NCBI GenBank assembly: GCA_037952775.1
Contig: JBANAY010000003.1
Location: 29,326,001 to 29,390,000 of the forward strand
DNA: 64,000 nt
Origin: Clonostachys chloroleuca
Lineage: Eukaryota; Ascomycota; Sordariomycetes; Hypocreales; Bionectriaceae
Reading direction: 5' to 3'
This document shows positions 44,203 to 54,031 of the stretch, in pieces. The notes beneath the pieces were generated by a model. The model had not been told where the DNA came from. It did not search any database and was given only the letters and a program-made list of their open reading frames with translations. Position 1 is the first letter of the stretch, and each line of letters starts with the position of its first letter. Both the position numbers and the translations under genes were made by a program.

Positions 44203-45189
44203 ATGTCAAGTCATTCTATTGTAGAAGTGTTCGCTTTGCCAACAGGCTATTTGTGGCTTCCAGATGAATGGATATTTGCCGACGGGGATCCTCGGGTCAA
44301 ACACCTCTGCCCAGACTTCAGTTTTCTCATTCGCCAAGCATCGGGAAAGAATGCCCTCTTTGGCTTGGGCGTGAGAAAAGTGGTTTTGCATGCATTACGA
44401 GACTGTGGAATATGACTGATGCTTTTCTAGACTTGCATAAACTTCCTCGCGTGGCTAAGAAAGAGTTTGACATAATAAAACCCCAGGTTCCAAAGGATGC
44501 TTCCGACCTGCTTTTCGAAGCCTCGATGAAACCTGATGATATCAAGTACATCATCTTGAGTCATCTGCACTTTGATCATACTGGAGATGTTTCCCAGTAT
44601 CCAGAGGCACAGGTGCTGCTCGGACCTGCAAGCATATCTGCCGCAGCTCCTGAATACCCAACGGTGGATGAATCGCCTTTCGACGGCGCCATCTTCGCTC
44701 ATGCTCGAGTTAGAGCGTTTGAGAAATCTCAATATCTGCCTCTCCCACCAGAACGACTTTCCATTCGACAAGGGGATTGACTTCTTTGGAGACGGCACGC
44801 TATACATCCTCGACGCGCCATGGCCATATGCAAGGACACCAAATAGCACTGGCGCGCACAGGAACCCAAGAGTGGGCTGCCATGGGGGAGATTGCTGCCA
44901 CCACCGAGATTTTCTAGAGGGATTTTCCCGCGATATTGGCGTCAGTGTCGGGCCTGGGAGCTAGGTAGGATTCCACAAAGACCTAGAGGATGCTAAAGCT
45001 ACCATTTCCAAGACTCAGATATTGCACTCCAACCCTGAAGTTCTGATTGTCCTTGCCCATGATGCAAATATCGATGGGTGCATACCGCTATATCCTGAAA
45101 AGCTCAACGGTTGGCCCGAAAGAAACTTGAAAAATCTGACGAGGAAAGGTGTGTTGACGTTGGAGGAGGTAAAGGCTAGGTACAACTAG
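44203..45189 (+). pseudogene. metallo-beta-lactamase-fold hydrolase (lactonase-like), broken
   Basis: ATG 44203 opens MSSHSIVEVFALPTGYLWLP. The metal-binding motif YIILSHLHFDHTGD lies near 44550-44590, a later ligand region reads GGDCCHHRDFLEG near 44885, and LIVLAHDANIDG is near 45055. This is the pattern of fungal N-acyl-homoserine-lactonase/metallo-beta-lactamase-like enzymes. Breaks: the frame between GLGVRK and DLHKLPRVAKKEF (44380-44432) is not joined by a canonical intron in frame, an indel lies near 44765, and an in-frame TAG stands at 44962-44964. The 3' end (TLEEVKARYN) is otherwise clean to 45189. The active-site motifs survive, so decay looks recent. Confidence 0.7.
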
Positions 45190-45322
45190 AAAGGTCAAGC
45201 TTCCTTCTCATGGAAGTTCGGAATTAAAGCTTAAAGAGGAGTTGACGTTGTGTATACATAGAAGCTCAAGCTAGGACTTTCGTCATACTCTGCGACCTTT
45301 TATACCAATTCTTAGCAAGTCT

Positions 45323-46040
45323 TTAATTTATGAATTTATCTATATCAGATAGGAGCACATCCCAGTCCATGTCATCCAGGCCACGAAAGTAAGACAGAAA
45401 CTGTGACGAATCAATGTTAGTCTCCCGTGGTATAGCAGGACTGTTGTTATCAGATGAACCCGTAAGTGGAAGTGTCTGTGAGACAGACTCGGGAACCAAT
45501 GTAGTTTGTTGGATAAGCAAATCCTGGGGAACGACAGGCTGCGGCACGATAGGTTGCGACAGATGGATGTTGTGGCGGCACGCAATAGTCGACAAGGAAG
45601 CCAGATACATCTCAACCATGGAGGTTTCCAACCTCGCCCTCTGCAATACCTTTACTGCAGTCTCAATCTTTTCCCTGAGAGTATGGCGTTCTTCATTGCT
45701 CTCATTTAGACAGAAGTCCGCCAGCCAGACCACGGTGGCGAAGTAGAGGAATTCCAGAAGGTTTCTACTCATAACACCGCAGTTTCCTTTGCCGACAAAA
45801 GTCGCAAGATGTCGGTTGCTGCCTCCGTGACGCCCTACGACCATTGGACCGGGCCTGTGGCATTGGGTCTTTCCCAATGGGTTTGAGTGATGGAGCAATG
45901 TCTTGTTTCCAGAGAACCGAGTCTCTCCAAACAAATGTTAGTTTATGCCTAATGCCACGAGAGCTCGGTTTTTTGAGGGATTTGAAATCTCCTGTTGGCG
46001 ATCTTATCCTGCAGCGGCTTCGCCAAGGGTAATGTAAGAT
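45323..46040 (-). pseudogene. fungal transcription-factor C-terminal remnant
   Basis: The minus strand reads a helical, Leu-rich block (RNLLEFLYFATVVWLADFCL, then EIETAVKVLQRARL-like helices) and ends in an acidic MDWDVLLSDIDKFIN, typical of the C-terminal activation end of Zn2Cys6/fungal-specific transcription factors. Upstream, weakly coding pieces around 46030-45850 (QDKIANRRFQIPQKTELSW; THWERPNATGPVQW) sit in other frames beside an ACTAAC branch-like site. No zinc cluster or fungal_trans core is found before 47 kb, so the 5' half is gone. Confidence 0.45.
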
Positions 46041-47084
46041 ACATCATTCTCTCTCCGTTTCCTTAGCAGACCTGCCAAGATAAAAGTTGAGTATATGTTC
46101 AGAATATTCTTAATTCCAACACCTTCCGTCCTGTAATACAAAAAAAAAGCAAGAACCTAGTCTCCTTATTGATTCTATCTACGACTCTAAGCTCTGTTAC
46201 TACGTCATAGAAAGAATCAGAGTAGCTAGATACAAAATGCGACAAGTAAAGATAGCTTCATTCAAGGACAATAGTCACTCCTTGATAGCGAAATAACATC
46301 CTTAATAAAGTTGTTTGTTGACACACCTGAGAACATCATCGCCCAAGTTGAAGAAAGCCAGCATCTGTTCAACAGAGGGTAGGCTAAATATAGATCCGAT
46401 GAGTTTCAGTAGAAAGAGAGCAATCAATACAGAGGCTTACAAAGCTTTCCTTCTATCTAGCCGCAACCTTAACGTGGTACGCTTGAGCATATGAACAACC
46501 ACTACCTTGACCACGACTATCAGTGACTGTCAAGCGGGACTTCTCCGCAAGGGGTGGATGCATTAGGATTGCAATGAGATGGAAGAGACTCGGCTTCGGA
46601 GACTGCACAATGGTCAGTTTACATCCCGAGACCATCTGCGCACCGGTGCGTGGCTGGGATCTGTTCCGCTTCCTCCACTCTATTGGACGTTAGACATCCC
46701 CTAGTCATGTTTTTGCGCCAAGTGCTTCACACCATAGACTATGGTCCACATATCGAAGCCCTTGTTTGCGAAGAAATGCACCGTGTGCGGGGTTGCGGGG
46801 AGATCGGAACGGACGCGGAGGGGACGACGGAGACGAATCTGGTTCGGCTGCCTCATGTTTCCCGATCCGATCTCTACCCATCACGAGACGCCAATACTAC
46901 CTTGTCCAGATCATCCAACCCCACGGGGTAGTCTCGGGACATATGCAAGCACTGATCCACAGAGTATATGAGGAGAGAGCTTGTATATAACATCCTCCGT
47001 TCTCCAGATTTGGACATATGGTATTGAGAGTAGATATTCGTAGTACAACCCGAGAACTCAAACGCCGCACTGACCGTACAGAAA
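46041..47084. other. intergenic, no gene recognised
   Basis: AT-rich to 46450; 46450-46990 has overlapping short frames on both strands with no recognisable product. Contains the promoter of the following MFS gene. Confidence 0.4.
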
Positions 47085-48920
47085 ATGATTACTGAGAAGC
47101 AGAAGGCCTCCCACGAGGAGGTCCGCCACCTTGACGAGATGGCTGGAGAAGTCCTACCGACCGAGATTGATCCCGACAAGGAAAAGAAGCTTGTCCGCAA
47201 GATCGACTTGCACCTCATTCCGATTCTTTGCCTACTTTTGCTCTGTACATTTCTAGAGGTCAGTCTCCATGGTGGAGGCATACCGTTATTGTTTTAGCAG
47301 TTGCTAACTTCAATCCCAACAGTACGTATTTTCTGCGGTTCACCCTGTCAAGTATAAAGCATACATTTGCGATGAAGCCAATTAATTGACGCTGACGTGT
47401 TTTAATATACTCAATGCAATTACAATCGCTGACTCGAGGTGTTTATAGTCGGTATGTTTCAAGATTCAACAACAATACTCTTCATAACTCCCTAACGGGA
47501 AGCCAAGCATCAATATTGGTAATGCTCGAATTCAAGGACTCGAAAAGGACCTTGGCATGGTAGGAAGCGACTACAACATCGCCCTATTCACCTTTTTCAT
47601 TACATACATCCTCTTCGAGGTTCCCTCCAACATGTTCCTCAAGCGGACCAGGCCTTCTGCAATCCTCAGCTTCATTGTCGTAGGGTGTGGCATTGTCACA
47701 GTCGGCCAAGGTGTCACCCATTCCTTCGGTGGCCTCGTCGTATGCCGAGTCCTGATTGGGTTCCTCGAGGCCGGTTTCGTCCCGGGGTGCGTGTACTTGA
47801 TCTCGATGTACTACAAGCGCCACGAGCTCCAATGGCGCATAAATCTATTTTACGCGGCGTCCATCCTCGCGGGCGCCTTCTCAGGCCTCTTAGCCTACGC
47901 TATCGCTCACATGTCGGGGATTGCGGGCTATGGCGGATGGAGGTGGATCTTTATAATAGAAGGTAGATATCTATGGTGGTTTCATTTCCTCAGCTATGGC
48001 TAATAAGACGTGCTTGTCTGTATCAGGAATTGCCACTTTTCTCATCGGTGTTTTCGCGTACTTTGTGACGCCCGACTGGCCCCAATCTGCCAAGTTCCTG
48101 ACCGAGGAGGAGCGGGCAATGGTCATGGCTCGGCTGGCCCAGGACACTCCGGACGCGAGCATGAACCACTGGAACAAGTCTACTGCGAAACGGGTTTTGG
48201 GCGACTTGAAGATCTGGCTTGGGTGAGCTTCTCTGCCTCTGTTCTCTTAGCCCTCGCTGACCTCTCCGGCTTGGCAGTGCCCTCATGTACCTTGGAATCG
48301 TCACCACGACGTACAGCACCTCCTTTTTCATCCCGACTATCCTTAGCTAGCTCGGCTGGACATCTCTACGCGCCCAGTACATGTCCATTCCCATCTACAT
48401 CGCAGCCACCGTCATCACTCTCCTCGTGGCGGTATTCTCGGATCGCCTCAAACACCGGTTCGGTTTCATCCTCCTTGGATGCCTTATCACAACAATCGGC
48501 TACGGCATCCTGCTCGCGACGCCGTACGTCCCCGTCGAGGCACGCTATTTCGCCCTGTACCTCATCACGTGCGGATGCTGGCTGACGCAGCCCGTCACCG
48601 TGGTGTGGCTCAACAACAACCTCGGCGGCCACTACAAGCGAGGTGTCGGTGCTGCCATCCAGCTTTCGATCGGCAACTGCTCTGGCATTGTCGCTTCCAA
48701 CATTTTTCTTCCGGCCCAGGCACCGAGGTATCTTCTTGGATACGGGTTGGGACTCGGGTTCGTGTGGCTCTGCGTTTTGGCTGCCTGTATTTTCAACATC
48801 TGGATTAGGAGGGAGAATAAAATCCGCGACGCTGGGGGACGTGACGACAGGCTCGATCTGCCCGAGGAGGAGCGGAACAATCTTGGCGACGACCATCCGA
48901 GCTTTCGATTTACTGGTTAG
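47085..48920 (+). pseudogene. MFS transporter, allantoate-permease (Dal5) family, with premature stop
   Basis: ATG 47085; an acidic tail leads into KKLVRKIDLHLIPILCLLLL, the Dal5/ACS-family entry to helix 1. Later blocks: SINIGNARIQGLEKDLGM, LFEVPSNMFLKRTRPSAIL (MFS motif A region) and GFLEAGFVPGCVYLISMYYK. Introns near 47970-48026 (GTAGAT...CAG) and 48223-48276 (GTGAGC...GCAG) splice in frame. In-frame TAG at 48348-48350 interrupts PTILS-LGWTSLRAQ, where relatives have Gln; CAG to TAG is the obvious change. Junctions between 47255 and 47510 are also hard to place. The remaining helices run cleanly to the stop at 48920. Family substrates include allantoate, nicotinate and other organic anions. 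Truncation after about helix 6 should abolish transport. Confidence 0.7.
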
Positions 48921-50121
48921 TCAACCATCCGGATATAGTGCTCGGCCAAATAGTCCTAGCCACTTAGTAGTCGAGTTGGACATGGAGAGAGTATGTTTTT
49001 TCAGACTACCTGGACTATCACTTAAGCTTCTAGCTCCTATAAGAATACAAGCGTTTGTTAATAACGTTATTAGTATGTAATAAAATGGTTCATGTATCAC
49101 AAGCGAGAAGGACTAAGTAAATAGCGTTGACTACCTAGGTGTATGAAACAAACTTCATATTGAAGCTTGAATCAAAGTAAACTAAAGTCACTTTAGTAAG
49201 CTAGTATAAAAAAAGCATCAAGGCTAGGGCGTATCAACCCAGAACCTAACTTTCCACCTTTATTCATTATGTAGAGATGTCGGGCTCTGGTATCTTCCAT
49301 TGCTATTGAACTTTAATACTCTTTCTCTGACGTAACTTCTCATCTTAGTTAAATATCATCCTAATGTATAGGCACTTGAACCTACACGTAGACACCTGAG
49401 AGAGCCAACCTTAAGTCCTGTATAGCTTTAGTGTTAGGCCCAATATTCAAGGCTCATACGAGCCTTTTGCATATCATTTACTCTCAGCATTTTAATAATT
49501 ACACATCGCTTACAAATATCAATAGCTTATCCTTTAATATAGAGCTATTTATAAACAAGTATAGATGAATATAGTAGAAGAATACCTCAATTATAAAAAT
49601 TACTCTATATATCTAGATAGTAGTACTGTTATTATTAGAACTGAGGCACTATGTAATTCATGATAATTAGTCAGGAAAGAGGACCGTTTAACACAAACGC
49701 ACCTCTTTCCCTAGATTGAACGAGCATTAGGCTCAAAGGAGCAGCATACGGCAATTTGCACAATAATTCCCTCCGGAAGCCTCGGAGATGTATAATTTAG
49801 ATGAATAGAATAACACAATTTTGTCTATCCTGCAGTATGTGATCCAACACAAGGAAACAGATCGATGCCTACCAGCAAAAAAGCGGGCCGGACCATTCAT
49901 CCCGGCTAGGCGGTCCTTAGCAGTGAATAATACGAGCTTTTAGGTAGAGGGAAAAGGGGTAGTATTATCTTACTAGCTTTCGGACCTACTGAAACACGTA
50001 GCTATAAGTAGGTATGAGTCAGATCCAAATCCACAGGAGCTGTAACCTGTAAAAACCATATCGCTCAGCTCAGCCCAGCTTCGCATTCAGCTGGTGGGCC
50101 GGGGTTTTACCCCAGAATCAG
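48921..50121. other. AT-rich gene-free stretch
   Basis: 49000-49690 is very AT-rich with abundant TA dinucleotides and no open frame, compatible with RIP-degraded repeat DNA. Nothing identifiable remains. Confidence 0.45.
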
Positions 50122-51234
50122 ATGGCCAAAAAGTTACTATTTTTGGACATCACTCCTCATTTAAATGTCTTATGCCGCCTTCAACCCCTCTGCAAGCCAG
50201 AAGGTAGAAGTTTGATCCACGGCCGTGCTAATCGATTGCCCCTGCCACGAACAGAGTCACGCAGATCTTTGAGTACCAAGACGGCGCTACAGCACTACAA
50301 GAGTAAGAAGGAGTTCCATGAAATTCTAGCTAGAGCTTATTCCTATCCCAATTTACCCCTCATTGAGTCCTATCAGAGCAATACCAGAGGGCTAATCAGA
50401 ACCCCATTTAATGTAGACCATATCAAGCCCTTGCTACCTTGTAATATGGCCGAGGAACGTCCGCCCTATCACGACAACGATGTAGGCCCGTTCGCAAGCG
50501 TTGAATACACTCTTGCTCTTAAAGGTTCTAGTCCGAAGGAGCTTGATCTAAAGCTGCGCGACCGTGACGTGCTGCTTGTTATCGAGCTCGATAACACCAA
50601 CGCTCGAGCGCTTCATCTGCAAAATGCGCGACAGGACACACTCACAGAGGCCCAATATGCCGTTAATAAATTCCTTGATCGACTTGAGCCGCTTGAAGAC
50701 AGCAACTCTGGCTATACAGTATTCCAGATGTTTGATAGAGTTCATGATGAGATAGCTGGCCCGGTTGATATTGCTGTGGGCGACATTGATGATTTGATGT
50801 CGAAATTAACCGAGATCAATAACAACGAACTCAAGTATCCTAAGAAATCGGTAGACACAACATCCAAGGACGGTCCGGACTCGAACCCGGTTGCCGAGAT
50901 TATCGCAGCCTGCAGTGACTTCCTCAGCCGGGTGAGGTCAGTTCGATACAAGCCCAACAGCTCCAGTGGTGAAAGCCGCCTTAAGAGAGCTGCATCAATT
51001 CTGACGAGGGCGTCGGAGTCCGTTCACCTAAGTCTTCAAGACTATATGGAGAAGCAGGCTTTGAAGCGATGCCTTGGTTTTAATTGGTACACCCCCTCAT
51101 ACCCAGAGGAACGAATCATCAGGAAGCAGCCGAAATACCATATATATTACGATAAAGAAGATGAGGGCTGGCGTCATAAGAAGGGCAATTATAGTGTGCC
51201 ACCGTGGTCTACACGTGGGCAAGGGTCGGGCTAA
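50122..51234 (+). CDS. orphan protein of unknown function
   Basis: A single uninterrupted frame of 370 codons from ATG 50122; a second start at 50446 (MAEERPPYHDNDVG) gives 262 aa and begins where the sequence becomes more protein-like. Internal segments include DRDVLLVIELDNTNARALHL, AQYAVNKFLDRLEPLED and VAEIIAACSDFLSRVRSVRY, mainly helical and charged; the end is basic (HKKGNYSVPPWSTRGQ). No signal peptide or membrane segment. I recognise no domain. Intact length in an otherwise decayed, AT-rich neighbourhood suggests it is a live or recently acquired gene. Helical content would suit a scaffold or NLR-associated helical domain, but that is speculation. Confidence 0.55.
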   Translation: MAKKLLFLDITPHLNVLCRLQPLCKPEGRSLIHGRANRLPLPRTESRRSLSTKTALQHYKSKKEFHEILARAYSYPNLPLIESYQSNTRGLIRTPFNVDHIKPLLPCNMAEERPPYHDNDVGPFASVEYTLALKGSSPKELDLKLRDRDVLLVIELDNTNARALHLQNARQDTLTEAQYAVNKFLDRLEPLEDSNSGYTVFQMFDRVHDEIAGPVDIAVGDIDDLMSKLTEINNNELKYPKKSVDTTSKDGPDSNPVAEIIAACSDFLSRVRSVRYKPNSSSGESRLKRAASILTRASESVHLSLQDYMEKQALKRCLGFNWYTPSYPEERIIRKQPKYHIYYDKEDEGWRHKKGNYSVPPWSTRGQGSG

Positions 51235-51391
51235 TTTAAACCTTCCGACAAATAGGTATCTTTTATGGGAAGCAAATATTCATTGGTGATGAAACAGTAC
51301 AATCGTCATGTTTACTCTGCCTTATTTTATAGATATCTTTGTTAGTGAACATTTTGCTTTATTTCACACTTACATAGATCTATATTCTTAT

Positions 51392-51407
51392 GGTGGGAAT
51401 TCCCACC
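51392..51407. repeat. perfect 16-bp palindrome
   Basis: GGTGGGAATTCCCACC reads identically on both strands, 158 bp after the orphan ORF, in AT-rich DNA. Possible dimeric regulator site or transposon-end remnant. Confidence 0.7.
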
Positions 51408-51777
51408 GACCTCACCAGTCGCTATTTAGATAGTGACGAACCTAATTAAAAAGTGCTTGATTTTTAATGACGACAGCAATTTCTAACCTCATCTCTTTAA
51501 ATAAAAACGCTGGACCAATAATGAAAATCTACTAATGGGACATGGCTTTCCTTTCTCATCTAGTAAGCCCGACGACAAATAGATCTCTCAGAAGGCTTGC
51601 TTTTAGCGATAGATTCATAGTAGCTCATTTTTTTCATCTTATTAGTGGCCTCCCTGAATTTCATACCATCCTCACCCGCGCCACGGTTTTTAATATAATC
51701 CTGCCGTTCAGCCCTTTGCTTTCATTAACCTCAAATCTTAAAAGAGCTTATATAATAATAGTTAGGGTATTAGGGAC

Positions 51778-52990
51778 CTACATATTGTCTGCCAGGTCTT
51801 GAAATGTCTGAAATGTCCAGGCCTTTAGGGCATCTCCTTTACCTCCTGAGGCTTTATGGTCAGCATCGAGCTCCTCTTATGTCTTTGGCCTGACTCTATG
51901 CTTCTCGGTCGACTCTAAAACAATAAAGTCAGTTGAAAGTATAATCATAAATACCAGGCTCAATTGCTTACTCTTTCCCCTCAGTACTTTACCGTTTTCT
52001 CCGAATGTAGCCTTCTCTTCAACTTTACCGGGGTGGTTAACTCCATCTTTCTCAGGTATATTTATAAGATTCTGAATATATACGGGTGGGTTAAACACGC
52101 CGTTTTCCCCAGGCTCCTGGCCTGGCACCTTCTTACTATTTTTCTTGATTCCAGTACCCTCTTCCCAGCCAGCTATCGTAGCGTTATCTGATGGATTTTA
52201 CCCCTTACTAGGTAACCAGGAAAAAGAACCACTATAAGTATCATATTTATTAAATCTATCTTTACCACTATCCCCAATATTCATATCAATATATTTCTAG
52301 CCTTCTGGCATAGGCTTATATGGGTTCGGCCATGCAATGTGGTACATACTGTATTAGCCGTCGGGGACATAATCAACTTTCTCCTTGTTCTTTTGATTAT
52401 CAGATAAAGGGACTTCAGGGCCATCCACCTTTTGCTGCTTGCTAGGTCCTGTTTGGTTGCTACTACTGGGGCTACCTGGTCTCTTGGCGACACTGCACGA
52501 CGCACCACTATCATCACCATTTCCAGGGCATTTTAATTTGGGACCAGCAGACTTTGCCTTTGGAGAGCCGGATTTGGGACTCTTCGTCTTGTCCCGGGAG
52601 CTACCCTTTGATTTAGGGATAGTTTCCCTCTGGGAAGTCTTGCCCTTAGGGCTTTTGCTCTTGAGTCCAGGCTGTCCCTTGGATAATGTCTTTCCCTTCG
52701 GAGTCTGGCCTTTGGAATATTTTCTCTTGATAGGCTTAGCCTTTGATGCCTTTCCCTTGGAAAAATATTTATTCATGGAGCTGGCCTTGCCCTTGGCAGA
52801 GTTCTTGCCCTTCGAACTTGATTTACTTTTGACCGCCTTGCCCTTGGCAGCCCCTTTCCCTTTGGCACTCGTTTTCATCTTGGTACTAGCTTTACCCTTT
52901 CTAGCGTCCTTGGAAACAGTGGTCTTCTTAATAGTAGAGCCTTTCTTTAATCCAGCCGTGGCAGATGTCTTTCTAGCATCACCGACAAAG
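51778..52990 (-). pseudogene. Lys/Gly-rich protein gene with serial in-frame stops
   Basis: The minus strand reads one frame from an acceptor-like TTTTTTTAG near 52990 to 51778. The first 210 codons are basic and repetitive (units such as AKGKGAAKGKAVKSKSSSKG and SPKGKTSQRETIPKSKGS); ATG 52878 is a possible start. A stop at 52354 follows DYVPDG, yet coding continues in the same frame (YSMYHIAWPNPYKPMPEG), with further stops at 52297 (TAG), 52198 (TAA), 51877 (TAA) and 51778 (TAG). Between the last ones the reading is plainly protein-like (GWEEGTGIKKNSKKVPGQEP). No frameshift is needed. All internal stops could come from CAA or CAG. The family is not recognised; the basic part is histone-H1-like in composition only. 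Confidence 0.5.
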
Positions 52991-53394
52991 TAACCATTAA
53001 GCTAAAAAAGAAAAGTAGAGCTACAGAGGTAATTATGAGACGAGCAAGACTACCTATAAAGATTCTTTGCAACTATGCCGTATTATTTACAAGGGAGACT
53101 GGGGCTATATCCGATCATCCGCGCAAGAATCGTGCGAGAGAACAGACACGGCAAAAAGAAAAACTACGGACTGCCTGCCTACATAACCTCGAGAGCATGA
53201 TGATCTCCCGCCGAGACCACGCCGAAAGGTCCAAACCGATCACCAAACCCTACGAAACACAACACAAACATAATTACCAAGAAACGACTGCGTTGCGTCT
53301 CTAGGTTGGCAAAATAGTACTCGACTGATACCTGATACTGGCCTGAATTTCCCCGTGCAAATAGTCTAAAGCGTCTAAAAAAACCAACTTACCA

Positions 53395-54015
53395 ATCTAC
53401 GGACTTGTCGTAACCCTCGTCAGCCACTACTTCTGGCGCTATATAATCGGGGGCCCCGTATAGAGTCCATTTTTTTTTGAGGAACAAGCTTCGCGAAGCC
53501 GAAATCGGTGAGCTTGATATGTCCATGTCTGTCAAGAAGAATGTTTTCTGGCATTTTTCTGGCTTTAGATATCGATATATAAATTTCCGGGAATGTAGGT
53601 ATTCAAGTGCTAGTATAACCTCGGTGGTATAGAACTTGGCAACTGCATTCGAAAATCTCTACTTAGTCATATTAACGTTAGCAGAACTGCGACAGACGAT
53701 GGAAAATGATAGATCGAAAGAAATTACCACTAATTTTTTTTCAGTAGTGAAAAGAGTTCGCCCCCTTCCACAAAATTCATCGCCATGTAAAGATCTCTCC
53801 AATCTTACCAAATCACCCAAAGCCAAACAAGAAACGGATGTTTGACACTACTCAAGACATAACGCTCATCGTTGGTGTGAGCGCCCTGTTTCATCTTGGC
53901 CACCTGGGGCTTCTTCCACACTTTTACAGCATAGAAGGTTGAACCTCGATTGAGCCATATATACTGGACCAAAACTTCCGGTTCCCACAGGTCTGTGCAT
54001 GTCCGTTGTCTCATG
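53395..54015 (-). pseudogene. cAMP-dependent protein kinase catalytic-subunit-like remnant
   Basis: On the minus strand, just past the end of the large NLR gene, fragments in several frames match an AGC/PKA kinase in order: [18 protein letters not shown] (glycine loop), [20 protein letters not shown] with the ATP-binding Lys, [18 protein letters not shown], then [27 protein letters not shown] in place of Arg-Asp-Leu-Lys-Pro-Glu-Asn, and [20 protein letters not shown]. The catalytic Asp is Tyr and the DFG region is not readable. Frames shift at least four times. A GTAAGT donor at the end of the last block shows the ancestral intron. This is a dead duplicate; a functional PKA gene must lie elsewhere. 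Confidence 0.68.
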
Positions 54016-54031
54016 CGTACTTTCCAGCCCT

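Noticed and set aside
51778..52990. Programmed stop-codon readthrough in the Lys/Gly-rich gene
   Set aside because: Five successive stops of mixed type fit RIP-like decay much better than readthrough.
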